A stretch of DNA of 64,000 bases from an uncultured Saprospiraceae bacterium (GCA_937926205.1 CALEYL010000070.1:62001-126000); one strand, 5' to 3'; shown: positions 37,060 through 44,963, counted from the first letter of the stretch. A program made the numbers and translations. Notes: generated by a model from the sequence alone, not told the origin.

Positions 37060-37196
37060 ACCTGCAGGAGGGTTTGATGTTTCTGTAAAGGGTTCATCAG
37101 GGTCGAGCGTTCGCTGTTATCAACGGGCTAAGGTACAAAAAGGTTGAAACACGGTGTTGACAATATTTGAGGGGAAGGCCGGTGTGGCGGACAATA

Positions 37197-37278
37197 GGCG
37201 GATATGGATTTTCATAGCCCGGTTTTGGATAATAAGGAATGAGGCTTATCTTGGAGGTGGTAAAAGAAATGCTGATAT
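37197..37278 (+). repeat. Direct repeat DR1, left copy (82 bp)
   Basis: About 85 percent identical by eye to 38610-38691. Shared blocks are GATTTTC, ATAGCCCGGTTT, GGATAATAAG, GAGGCTTATCTT and CTGATAT. It lies just upstream of the AT-rich small-gene segment. Confidence 0.75.
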
Positions 37279-37300
37279 AATTAGGCCAGCCATAGGCGTC

Positions 37301-37379
37301 GTAACGCTAACAGCGACTACAGCGATGCGAAGTTCCGATTGATGTAGCCAGGGGTACGGTAGTGAGATTGTTAGCGGTC
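37301..37379. repeat. Possible attC-like site, upstream
   Basis: AACGCTAAC on the left is matched by GTTAGCGGT on the right, with internal short complementarity (GACTAC / GTAGCC). It is weaker than the site at 37804 but has the same terminal words and ends 30 bases before a small gene. Confidence 0.35.
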
Positions 37380-37408
37380 ATGCCAAAGCATTTTAACATT
37401 ATAGTAAT

Positions 37409-37741
37409 ATGGAGAAAGTGATCTTGTATTATCTTGAACGTCCTGATATCAAAATATCAATGGAGATATATTTCACTGAAAAAGGACAGTTATTCTTTGA
37501 TGGATACGATATTGGAAAAACCGTTGAAGAAGCTTGGGGCGACTCCGATTATGAATACACATATACGATAGAACCAGACCAGGTCGAGAAGCTTTACGAA
37601 ATATTCCGTTTAAAACATGGAGATAAAAACGCGTTATTAGGGGAAATAAAAAATCGTTTCAGTGTTAACGAAGCCTATTCACTTTTTGGCGAATTCTTAA
37701 ACACTCACAATATCAAGTACAAAAGTTTTACCTGGACTTAA
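37409..37741 (+). CDS. Small hypothetical protein
   Basis: The 110-residue acidic soluble protein (MEKVILYYLERPDIKISMEIYF ... KSFTWT) has no signal peptide or membrane segment. I do not recognise the family. Codon use is much more AT-rich than in the surrounding housekeeping genes, as is the whole 37.4-40.0 kb segment. Its position between two palindromic sites suggests a captured cassette gene; small immunity- or effector-like proteins are common in such places, but nothing here proves that. Confidence 0.6.
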   Translation: MEKVILYYLERPDIKISMEIYFTEKGQLFFDGYDIGKTVEEAWGDSDYEYTYTIEPDQVEKLYEIFRLKHGDKNALLGEIKNRFSVNEAYSLFGEFLNTHNIKYKSFTWT

Positions 37742-37803
37742 CGTATTCAACCCCAAAAATGCTTGATAAGACATTAAATATTATCATCGGCAACTACGCA
37801 CGA

Positions 37804-37939
37804 ACCGCTAACAAGGTATTGCCAAAAGCGGGAAGACGAACTTCTATGACACTTTTGTGCTTAATCGAACATTTTTTTTTGGAAATCAACATTAGTGCTG
37901 AAACTCCCCGCCTTCGGCAATACCCGAACCGTTGGCGGT
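37804..37939. repeat. attC-like palindromic site, 136 bp
   Basis: The left arm (ACCGCTAAC, then GGTATTGCCAAAAGCGGG) is complementary to the right arm (CCCCGCCTTCGGCAATACC, then GTTGGCGGT), with three mismatches and a small bulge. The loop is about 70 bases. The terminal AAC...GTT words and the long imperfect stem recall integron attC sites, though the core triplet does not match the classical GTTRRRY exactly. It sits between two small AT-rich genes. Confidence 0.55.
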
Positions 37940-37956
37940 CATTAAGAACAAAAGAA

Positions 37957-38553
37957 GTGAAAGCTAAGAAAAGTATCATAACATTAATTCTGGTTCTATT
38001 TATAACTGGAAAAATTCAAGCTTGCTTTTGCGATAGTGCAAATATTGAAACAGAAGATTTTAAAGGATATGATGAAGTGTTCGAAGGAAAGATTTTAGAA
38101 ATAAAGAGATTCGAAGTAACAGAGAAATTTGAAAATGGAGATGAATTTACTTTTGTCGGAACAGAAACAACCTTTGAAGTCATTAAAAAATGGAAAGGAA
38201 GCGAAAGAAAAATCGTCAAAATACTTCAAGACGGAAGTACTTGTTCATACCAATTTACGATAGACGGTTATAATTATTTAATAACGGCAAATAATCGTCC
38301 ATTTACAAATACCGAGATTAAAAAAGAAATGCCAGGATTTCATTTAATGACTGATGTTTGTCTTTTGAATATCAGTCAATTTGAGAAAGAAACCTATGAT
38401 AAAGCAATTGATAAATTAAATAAACTATTTCCAAATCCTGTTGAAGTGAAAGGAAAGCAAAACAATTGGCTAAAATGGTTAATCGCTTTAGTAGTGGTTG
38501 CAATCTCAATTTTAGCATTAGTAACAATAAAAAAGAAAATGAGAGCTAATTGA
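37957..38553 (+). CDS. Secreted TIMP/netrin-like domain protein with C-terminal membrane anchor
   Basis: With the GTG start at 37957 the protein has 198 residues and a clean signal peptide (KAKKSIITLILVLFITGKIQA). Cleavage would leave a mature N-terminus CFCDSAN, the Cys-x-Cys start of tissue-inhibitor-of-metalloproteinase-like (NTR) domains. Other features fit that fold: YDEVFEGKILEIK, TTFEVIKKWKG and a central CSYQF cysteine. A C-terminal membrane helix (WLIALVVVAISILALV) is followed by KKKMRAN. The longer frame from 37759 covers the palindromic site and is rejected. I infer a surface-anchored binding protein, possibly a protease inhibitor. Confidence 0.65.
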   Translation: MKAKKSIITLILVLFITGKIQACFCDSANIETEDFKGYDEVFEGKILEIKRFEVTEKFENGDEFTFVGTETTFEVIKKWKGSERKIVKILQDGSTCSYQFTIDGYNYLITANNRPFTNTEIKKEMPGFHLMTDVCLLNISQFEKETYDKAIDKLNKLFPNPVEVKGKQNNWLKWLIALVVVAISILALVTIKKKMRAN

Positions 38554-38609
38554 GTAGGGAATGGTGAGCCAGAATGACCAGCTGGCACAATATATTCCTT
38601 ACCAGCTGG

Positions 38610-38691
38610 GGCGGATATAGATTTTCCATAGCCCGGTTTGGATAATAAGAAACGAGGCTTATCTTAGAGCTTGTGCAAGGAATCCTGATAT
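38610..38691 (+). repeat. Direct repeat DR1, right copy (82 bp)
   Basis: Partner of 37197-37278, in the same orientation. The two copies enclose 1.33 kb that holds the two small genes and the attC-like sites. A pair of CCAGCTGG words lies just upstream (38577 and 38601). The spacer to the next gene (38692-38836) holds nothing else that I can identify. Confidence 0.75.
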
Positions 38692-38836
38692 GCCAGCAAT
38701 GGAGAAAGATAGTACGATGCCCTTGCTTTTGATGTTTGCTCAAGGTGGGGGCATTGTGGTGTGATTGCTGCAGGGGTTTATAGACAATGCAGGAAAAGAG
38801 AAGTTCGATGTAATAATGTAATTAAAGAAAGAATCA

Positions 38837-40012
38837 ATGAAGAAAAATATTGCCCTAATTTTCTTTACAGCTGGCTTTTTACCAATCCTTTTTGCACAGA
38901 ATGGCAGTGCCCGCTTATGGACTGAACAGGATAAGCAATTCTTGTTAGAAGGGCTTTCCTCGACTCAGGTTGAGTTGAGGAAAGCAGTCGAAGGTTTAAA
39001 TGAAGTACAAATAACATTTAAGCCCGATAGTAATAAATGGTCTATTGCCGAGGTGTTAGAACATCTTGGAACTTTTGAGGAAATTTTGCATTGGGATATC
39101 TTTTGCAACCAATACACGCCTGAGCAGGCGGGATTTACAAGCAATGTTTTCGGTAAGGACAGTATTATGTTGGCGTATGCGACTGATACCACAAAAGGTA
39201 AATCGCCACCTATTGCTGTTCCATTGGGAAGATTTACAGAATTGAAAGAACTAGAAGCATACTTTGGATACCATAGATCAGAGGTAATCAAGTTGGTTGA
39301 AAACTCGACTGCTGATTTTCGTAAACATTTCATTTACCGCCCTTCAGAATGGGGTGAATGGGCAGTACGGGATTTGCATCAATATGTCATTGTTTATATC
39401 ACGCATACCACAAGGCATACCAACCAAATAAAGCGAATAAAATCCGATAAGAACTTCCCTCAAAACGGAAAATTTTGGACAATCCGAGATAGGGCAATGC
39501 TCTTAAAAGAATTAGAGAGAACGAAACAAGCAATTATTGCCGAAACAAACTCACTTACACCCGACCAATGGCATTTCAAACCATCAAAAGATGCCTGGTC
39601 CATTGCGCAAGTCGTTGAGCATCTTGGAATTTACGAAAGGATATTTTTACAGGAGGCCTGGATTGCTACCGAATTGCCGCCTCAGCCACAGTATTATATT
39701 ACTACTCTTTCTGATAGTACTTATTTGTCCTGGATGGCAGAAAGTCAATCGCATACTGCCGCTGAAAACGCCATTCCTTTAGGCTATATGAAAGGAATAG
39801 ATAATTTGAGTTTTTTTACTTTTGGCAGAGATCATATAATTGATTTTGTAAACAAAACAGACAAGGACTTAAAAGTACATTTTACACCAAGAGAGGGTGA
39901 GCCAAATAATAGAAGGAGTATTCATGGGTTATTCGTTGTACATTATGGTCATACTGACAGGCATTTGCGTCAAATACTGAGGATAAAATCGCACCCGAGT
40001 TATCCAAAATAA
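38837..40012 (+). CDS. Exported protein with two fused DinB-like domains
   Basis: The 391-residue protein has a signal peptide (MKKNIALIFFTAGFLPILFAQ) and two homologous halves of about 175 residues. Each has the DinB-2 pattern: an acidic helix (LLEGLSSTQVELRKAVEGL / LLKELERTKQAIIAETNSL), then FKPDSNKWSIAEVLEHLG / FKPSKDAWSIAQVVEHLG, then a late His motif (HTTRHTNQIKRIKSD / HYGHTDRHLRQILRIKS). The three-histidine metal site of DinB/YfiT is visible in both. DinB proteins are usually cytoplasmic metal-dependent thiol transferases, so export is unusual. The AT content matches the accessory segment. Confidence 0.8.
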   Translation: MKKNIALIFFTAGFLPILFAQNGSARLWTEQDKQFLLEGLSSTQVELRKAVEGLNEVQITFKPDSNKWSIAEVLEHLGTFEEILHWDIFCNQYTPEQAGFTSNVFGKDSIMLAYATDTTKGKSPPIAVPLGRFTELKELEAYFGYHRSEVIKLVENSTADFRKHFIYRPSEWGEWAVRDLHQYVIVYITHTTRHTNQIKRIKSDKNFPQNGKFWTIRDRAMLLKELERTKQAIIAETNSLTPDQWHFKPSKDAWSIAQVVEHLGIYERIFLQEAWIATELPPQPQYYITTLSDSTYLSWMAESQSHTAAENAIPLGYMKGIDNLSFFTFGRDHIIDFVNKTDKDLKVHFTPREGEPNNRRSIHGLFVVHYGHTDRHLRQILRIKSHPSYPK

Positions 40013-40195
40013 CTGATAACAAAAAAAATCATCGAACAATGACTTACTGTCCGCTCGCACAATATATTCCTCACCCAACTTTCAAAATAAAAACGAACTT
40101 CACCCATTAGGACCTGTGCCCCGCAACGTGCCGTCGAGGACTAACCTGAATTTCCTAAGCAGGCAACGGCCATTTCCACCGTACGTTTATTAAAA

Positions 40196-41134
40196 TCAAT
40201 ATAAAAACCCGTTTTGCGCAGGGTATTTTTCGGGCAATGCGGTTTCACCGAGCATTTCCTTTAGATCCCGCTCTATGATGTTGCACATGGCCGTCATCGG
40301 AATGTCTGTAATGCGGTTTTCAAAAGGGTCTTCATTTACTTCGCCCACTTTGCCCATGACGCCAAAAACAAAAGCAATCAGGATGCTGACCGGAACCATC
40401 ATCCACGGAATCTCCATTTTTGCAAAATCGCCTATCAACGAAAAAGGCAAAATGGCCATAAAAACAAACAAAAACAACTTAGTGAAGAAGTGATACTGGC
40501 GAAGCAATGGCGTATTTTTGATGCGTTCGCAAGCGCCCTGATAATTTGTCAGCGCAAGCATTTGCCCCTCTATCTGAAAACTGTCGAAACCGCCCAAAGT
40601 GCCGTCTGCCATGGCCTCATAAATGCGTTTGCCCATAGCCAGCTGAATGACATTCGGTTTGTTTTGAGCCGCCATAACAGCCTCGTATGCAGCAGGAGAA
40701 AGAAAATCGCGAAGCGTTTGCCAATCTTCCTGCCGCCGTAAATGCAGGCGCAAGGCATTGGCCCAGGCAATGGACGCGTACACCATTTCTTTTTTGAAAT
40801 CCTCGCTCCGTTTTTTGTCGTAGTTGGGTTGGTGGGCATGGCTGTCTGCAAAGGTGATGACCAGCCGCGACAGTACCCGACTCGAATTGATGATGCCTCC
40901 CCAAATCGTGCGGGCTTCCCACCAGCGGCCATAAGCACTGTTGTTTCGAAACGCAACAAATATGGCTAAGGCACTGCCCAAAATGGCAGCAATGGAAAAT
41001 GGCAAACTAACCGTTTTTAAATGCTGATTATGGTACAGGAAATAAACAGCAACAGACAGCACTGTGGAAACCGTCAATTCCCAACGCATGTACCGCATCA
41101 CGGCAATCGGATTGAATATTTTCCTTAAAATCAT
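40196..41134 (-). CDS. Bestrophin-family ion channel
   Basis: The 312-residue membrane protein matches the bacterial bestrophin (UPF0187) family of pentameric anion or cation channels. Diagnostic parts are the first helix after RWELTVSTVLSVAVYFL, the segment AIFVAFRNNSAYGRWWEAR, and the C-terminal VNEDPFENRITDIPMTAMCNIIERDL. Four hydrophobic helices are visible, as expected. It probably moves chloride or cations across the inner membrane. It is convergent with the DinB gene; the 40013-40195 spacer shows no notable structure. Confidence 0.9.
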   Translation of the reverse strand: MILRKIFNPIAVMRYMRWELTVSTVLSVAVYFLYHNQHLKTVSLPFSIAAILGSALAIFVAFRNNSAYGRWWEARTIWGGIINSSRVLSRLVITFADSHAHQPNYDKKRSEDFKKEMVYASIAWANALRLHLRRQEDWQTLRDFLSPAAYEAVMAAQNKPNVIQLAMGKRIYEAMADGTLGGFDSFQIEGQMLALTNYQGACERIKNTPLLRQYHFFTKLFLFVFMAILPFSLIGDFAKMEIPWMMVPVSILIAFVFGVMGKVGEVNEDPFENRITDIPMTAMCNIIERDLKEMLGETALPEKYPAQNGFLY

Positions 41135-41393
41135 TGAATTGCAATTTTAGAGCTTGTTCGGAATTTCTTTTGCCATCAACACTTACCGTATGGAACGAGG
41201 ATCATTTTACTTTAAATCACCTTTAAAATCATGGCGGATAAACCTGTTTCAAAGGATTGGGCAGAGGCTGTCTCAAAATGCAAAGGGTAAAACTTGTCCC
41301 GCTCTACCACTAAGCTTCTGTTGCGCATATTGATTGTGTATGGCTGCATTGCAGATCGTTATCTTATCTTTTATTCCTGGCAGCTTATTATTC

Positions 41394-41536
41394 CATGCGG
41401 GCTACGGTTTACACACAAGTCGACAATTCGTTCTGTAAGTATTTGATTTTCAATGAATTACTTTTTTACGGTATAATTTACAAACCATTGAAAATCAATA
41501 AGTTGCCAAGATGTGTGTAAACCATAGCCATGCGGG
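41394..41536. repeat. Palindromic element with two nested arm pairs
   Basis: The outer arms GGCTACGGTTTACACACA (41400-41417) and TGTGTGTAAACCATAGCC (41512-41529) pair with one mismatch. The inner arms TTGATTTTCAATG (41443-41455) and CATTGAAAATCAA (41486-41498) pair perfectly. CATGCGGG occurs near both outer ends. It has the shape of a non-autonomous transposable element (MITE). Confidence 0.65.
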
Positions 41537-41657
41537 AATGACAACCCTGCTGGGACCGGCATCCAATAATGCGATATGCTTAGTCAACGCTCGCCAATAC
41601 AGCGGGAGGGCAAACAGGCAAAAGTTATTCCGAAAGGCTGGTTTATTACTAAAAAAC

Positions 41658-41702
41658 GCCCATTTGCCTATTTGCCCATTTGCCCACTTGCCCACTTGCC
41701 CC
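41658..41702. repeat. Tandem array of an 8-bp unit (CCCATTTG)
   Basis: Five consecutive units CCCATTTG or CCCACTTG with small variation, ending CCCC, just downstream of the DJ-1-like gene. The same words appear as an inverted pair at 12282 (PE-3 family). Confidence 0.65.
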
Positions 41703-41747
41703 ACGAGACACCTCCATGAACATCATTTTACCCAATAACCGCTTGCA

Positions 41748-42614
41748 TCACTTGTTCAGCATTTTGACCAACAATTCTGCTGCTACAGCGCCAGAATTTT
41801 GTTGTTGACCGGTAATCAGGTTGCCGTCAGCGATTGCGTAAGACGAAAATGGTGCAGCAACTTTGAAATTGGTGCCACTGATTTTCCGGGCTTCGCTCTC
41901 AATGCGATAAGGCTGGATTTTTTGTCCAACAGCCTGATCGGCAAATTCTTCTTCGGCATCGGCAAAGCCTGTCCAGGTCTTGCCTTTTACAATCAACTCG
42001 TTGTTCGCCTTTTTGGCTTCCAGCAACAATGTTGTGGAGTGACAAACGGCTGCACTCGGTTTACCACTTTCGTAAAAACCTGCAAAAAGTTTCTCCAAAT
42101 CCTTGTTGCCCCGGTAGGTGTACATTGGTCCCTGGCCGCCCACTAAAAAAATAGCGTCGTAGTTTTTGGGATCCACTTCTGTTAGTTTTTTCGTGTTTTC
42201 GAGCATTTTGTTGAACCACTCCTGCTGCATATAACCCAAAGAAATAACATCGTTTGCCGAATAGCCGCTTGCGTCGGTTGGATTGGAATAAGCATCCATC
42301 ATCAGTTTCCCCCCTGCTGTAGAAACCAACTCCACTTCATAGCCTGCCTCCTGAAAAACCCGCAACGGATGTGTCAATTCAGCTGCCCAAAAGCCAATAG
42401 GCCAGCCTGTTTGCGTAGATGTTGCGGGCGAACTGGCGACCATCAGGATTTTACCTTTAGCGGGCGCACCATGAAAATGCACATAAGATTGAACTTCTGT
42501 TACTGTACTCATTTTTGACGATTGATGATTATGGGTGGACTTTGTCTGTTTTTGCGCCAACAATCCGCCCACCGTTAGGACTGTCAGCACCATGTATACC
42601 ATCAACTTTTTCAT
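41748..42614 (-). CDS. Secreted DJ-1/PfpI-family protein (type 1 glutamine amidotransferase-like)
   Basis: From ATG 42614 the protein has 288 residues; the upstream frame to 42650 does not give a signal peptide, while this start does (MKKLMVYMVLTVLTVGGLLAQ). The DJ-1/PfpI core follows: KILMVASSPA, FLVGGQGPMYTY, and the nucleophile elbow AVCHSTTLLLEA with its cysteine. Relatives act as glyoxalase III, deglycase or chaperone; export points to an envelope or extracellular role. It is divergent from an HxlR regulator, which probably controls it. Confidence 0.82.
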   Translation of the reverse strand: MKKLMVYMVLTVLTVGGLLAQKQTKSTHNHQSSKMSTVTEVQSYVHFHGAPAKGKILMVASSPATSTQTGWPIGFWAAELTHPLRVFQEAGYEVELVSTAGGKLMMDAYSNPTDASGYSANDVISLGYMQQEWFNKMLENTKKLTEVDPKNYDAIFLVGGQGPMYTYRGNKDLEKLFAGFYESGKPSAAVCHSTTLLLEAKKANNELIVKGKTWTGFADAEEEFADQAVGQKIQPYRIESEARKISGTNFKVAAPFSSYAIADGNLITGQQQNSGAVAAELLVKMLNK

Positions 42615-42686
42615 TTCGACAATGGAATTAATGATAAAATGATGTTGCAAAATTGAAGACTATACATACCTTTATCAAGTGTATAA

Positions 42687-42713
42687 CTAAAAAGTATGAT
42701 ACACACTTTTTAG
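42687..42713. promoter_or_regulatory. Palindromic operator candidate between DJ-1-like and HxlR genes
   Basis: A 27-bp palindrome with arms CTAAAAAGT and ACTTTTTAG and only two mismatched pairs in the centre (GATAC). It lies in the 129-bp divergent spacer, 30 bases from the regulator ATG and 72 from the DJ-1 start. A second imperfect TATACA/TGTATA pair precedes it at 42661-42685. Confidence 0.6.
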
Positions 42714-42743
42714 AAAGTATATTGAAAATCAATATCTTACAAC

Positions 42744-43085
42744 ATGCCAGACTTTATTTTCAAAGGAAAAGTCTATTACAACCCGGTTCAATTGGTGATG
42801 GAACAGATCGGTGGTGTTTGGAAAATGCCCATTTTATGGCGTTTGAATGACCAAACCCTGAGGTACAGTGAGCTTCGGAAAATCCCGCATATTTCGGATA
42901 AGATGCTTACCACGCAACTCCGGGAATTGGAAGCAGATGGCTACGTGAACCGGAAGGTGTACCCTGTTGTGCCTCCAAAGACCGAATATTCGCTCACTGA
43001 AAAAGGGAAAGAAGTCATACCGTTGATCACTAAAATCAGAGAATACGGAACCTATTTAATTGAAAAAGAAGATAATAAGTCTTAG
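42744..43085 (+). CDS. HxlR-family winged-helix transcriptional regulator
   Basis: The 113-residue protein has the HxlR layout: the opening segment PVQLVMEQIGGVWKMPILWRL, a recognition region YSELRKIPHISDKMLTTQLRELEADGYVNRKVYPVVPPKTEYSLTEKG in which the helix-turn-helix and wing are evident, and a C-terminal dimer helix. The usual sensing cysteine near the N-terminus is not present, so redox control is not supported. It is divergent from the DJ-1-like gene, with a strong palindrome between them, and is likely a local repressor or activator responding to electrophile or aldehyde stress. Confidence 0.88.
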   Translation: MPDFIFKGKVYYNPVQLVMEQIGGVWKMPILWRLNDQTLRYSELRKIPHISDKMLTTQLRELEADGYVNRKVYPVVPPKTEYSLTEKGKEVIPLITKIREYGTYLIEKEDNKS

Positions 43086-43145
43086 AGCTTGTTCGGGATT
43101 TTGCCCTTCCGGAAATTGCAGGAGAGGAAAATAAAAAATGGAAAA

Positions 43146-43751
43146 ATGACATTGTTTGAACCAGAAATTGATCCGACAAAAAACTGGCTTCCAATAGAAG
43201 GAACTGTGAACTATTATGGTAAAATTTTAAACCATCAAGAAGCAGACTACTTTTTAAAAGCCTTATTAAATAACATTGAATGGCGAAATGATGAAGCCAT
43301 CATCTTTGGAAAGAAAATAATTACCAGGCGAAAAGTGGCTTGGTATGGGGCAAAGCCCTTTGAATATACCTATTCTAATACAACAAAATTGGCATTACCC
43401 TGGACAAAAGAATTATTGGAATTAAAAACAATGGTAGAACAAAAAACAGGTGAAACATTTAATTCTTGTTTACTAAATCTATACCACAATGGCAGCGAAG
43501 GAATGGCGTGGCATAGTGATGGCGAAAAGGACTTGAAAAAGAATGGAGCCATTGGTTCTTTGAGCTTTGGAGCACCGCGAAAATTTGCTTTTAAGCACAA
43601 AAAAACCAACGAGAAAATAGAATTGATTTTAGAACACGGGAGCTTATTAGTCATGAAAGATGAGACACAAAGTTATTGGCTACACCGACTACCGCCAACC
43701 AAATTAATTTCGGAACCCAGGGTAAATCTGACTTTCAGAACGATTATTTAG
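43146..43751 (+). CDS. AlkB-type 2-oxoglutarate/Fe(II) dioxygenase
   Basis: From ATG 43146 the protein has 201 residues and is a typical short AlkB-like DNA repair enzyme that demethylates alkylated bases. The iron ligands are seen in AWHSDGEKDL (His123, Asp125) and the distal His in YWLHRLPPT. The 2-oxoglutarate-binding arginine motif is RVNLTFRTI at the C-terminus. The frame extends to 43089 but the extra part overlaps repeat debris (TTAGAGCTTGTTCGGG at 43082). It lies 60 bases after the HxlR gene on the same strand. The AT-rich composition matches the accessory segment. Confidence 0.87.
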   Translation: MTLFEPEIDPTKNWLPIEGTVNYYGKILNHQEADYFLKALLNNIEWRNDEAIIFGKKIITRRKVAWYGAKPFEYTYSNTTKLALPWTKELLELKTMVEQKTGETFNSCLLNLYHNGSEGMAWHSDGEKDLKKNGAIGSLSFGAPRKFAFKHKKTNEKIELILEHGSLLVMKDETQSYWLHRLPPTKLISEPRVNLTFRTII

Positions 43752-43928
43752 TGTCCGTCCATTTAGTATGCATCTGTTCTTTTCCTGCTTTGCCTGCGGC
43801 AGGAAAAAACAGCTACAAACACCCACACTGTCTGTTAGCAGCCATTAAAACAAGACTGAAAAATTGGCGCTGTGAAATGAAAGGATGAATTTGCTGGTAT
43901 TGAACAAAAAACCTAAAACATACAAACC

Positions 43929-44933
43929 ATGAAAAAGCAGTTCGTGATCAGCCTTTCTGTCCTCTTTGTTTTGCTCAGTACCCAACTTCAATCGCAGTCT
44001 TATACGCCTTTTCCTGTTGAAAACATGCAATGGACCACCTATGAAGTGCATCCGCGATTTGGAGTAGCCAATGACGACAGCATCTATTGGCGCATCTATA
44101 CCGTGGGTGATACGCTCATCAATGGGAAAAACTATACCAGTCTAATGCACAAATGGGAATGTTGGGTTTTCTACGACCAAAACAACGTACGGTCTTACAT
44201 CAGCCAATTCCCAATTTTCCCTTATACGCATGACAATTACCTGATTGGCGCGATTCGGGAAGAGGACAAACGCGTGTATTTTTATCCTTATGCCCTCAAT
44301 TGGCTCAGTACTGGCGGTATTTACGGATTGGCGCCGAATGAGGACCATTTGCTGTACGATTTTAATGCAGTCGCCGGCGATACGGTACACTTTTCCCCCA
44401 CTCAATGGATCGAACAGGTCAATGGCAATCCTATTGTACATAATGAAGATCACCTGACCATTATCAATAGCGTCACGAATACGGGTACTTATGCTGTGTC
44501 GCCTTCCGATAGCTGGTCATTTCCCAATATCATCGGCAACTGGACCGAGGGCGTAGGCAGCAGTTTCGGATTATTTGGGTCCTATAACAGTTTTCTGACT
44601 TACCTGTTTTGCTATGGGCCAATTGATGAACCCTTCTGTACACCTTGCGAAACGGCAGTGGCCGTAAACGAGGCCAACCTGGAAACGCGTGTTGATGTTT
44701 TTCCAAATCCCGCCGGTAATGAATTGTTCGTCAAAAATCGCAGCGAGCTGAACATGGAACGCATCCGGCTTTTTGATCTGTACGGTCGATTGTTGCGTGA
44801 AGAAGTCGGCCAACATGCTGCCGATCAACTCCGTATGGATGTATCGGGTTTGCCGCCTGCATTTTATGTTTTGAACATTGCTTTTGAAGGAAATTATGCT
44901 TTGACAAAGAAGATTGTGAAAAAAGGATACTGA
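43929..44933 (+). CDS. Secreted T9SS-sorted protein of unknown function
   Basis: The 334-residue protein has a signal peptide (1-22, ending LQSQS), a central 220-residue region of unknown fold rich in aromatic residues (TYEVHPRFGVANDDSIYWRIYTVGDTLINGKNY, EDKRVYFYP), and a T9SS type A sorting domain (VDVFPNPAGNELFVKN, RLFDLYGRLLREE, AFYVLNIAFEG, KKIVKKG). The central pattern is frequent in Bacteroidota secreted proteins, where it often precedes the sorting domain. Export to the surface is well supported; activity is not. It is convergent with the outer-membrane beta-barrel gene. Confidence 0.8.
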   Translation: MKKQFVISLSVLFVLLSTQLQSQSYTPFPVENMQWTTYEVHPRFGVANDDSIYWRIYTVGDTLINGKNYTSLMHKWECWVFYDQNNVRSYISQFPIFPYTHDNYLIGAIREEDKRVYFYPYALNWLSTGGIYGLAPNEDHLLYDFNAVAGDTVHFSPTQWIEQVNGNPIVHNEDHLTIINSVTNTGTYAVSPSDSWSFPNIIGNWTEGVGSSFGLFGSYNSFLTYLFCYGPIDEPFCTPCETAVAVNEANLETRVDVFPNPAGNELFVKNRSELNMERIRLFDLYGRLLREEVGQHAADQLRMDVSGLPPAFYVLNIAFEGNYALTKKIVKKGY

Positions 44934-44963
44934 TGTGATTGTAGAGAAAAAATAGATTACAAG

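Larger units (their letters stand above)
41145..41747. other. Intergenic region with mobile-element-like debris
   Basis: About 600 bases without a gene. It contains TTTTAGAGCTTGTTCGG (41145-41161, recurring at 43082 and 58969), GAGGCTGTCTCAAAATG (41264-41280), which looks like an insertion-sequence terminus, a 143-bp palindromic element at 41394 and an 8-bp tandem array at 41658. No transposase frame survives. Confidence 0.5.

Noticed and set aside
37759..37956. N-terminal extension of the TIMP-like protein
   Set aside because: It overlaps the palindromic site and would bury the signal peptide; the GTG at 37957 explains the protein better.
41658..41702. CRISPR-like repetition
   Set aside because: The 8-bp units are contiguous without spacers, and no cas genes are present.
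43146..43751. HxlR and AlkB genes as a co-regulated DNA repair operon
   Set aside because: The spacer contains repeat debris and a possible insertion footprint, so co-transcription is not supported.
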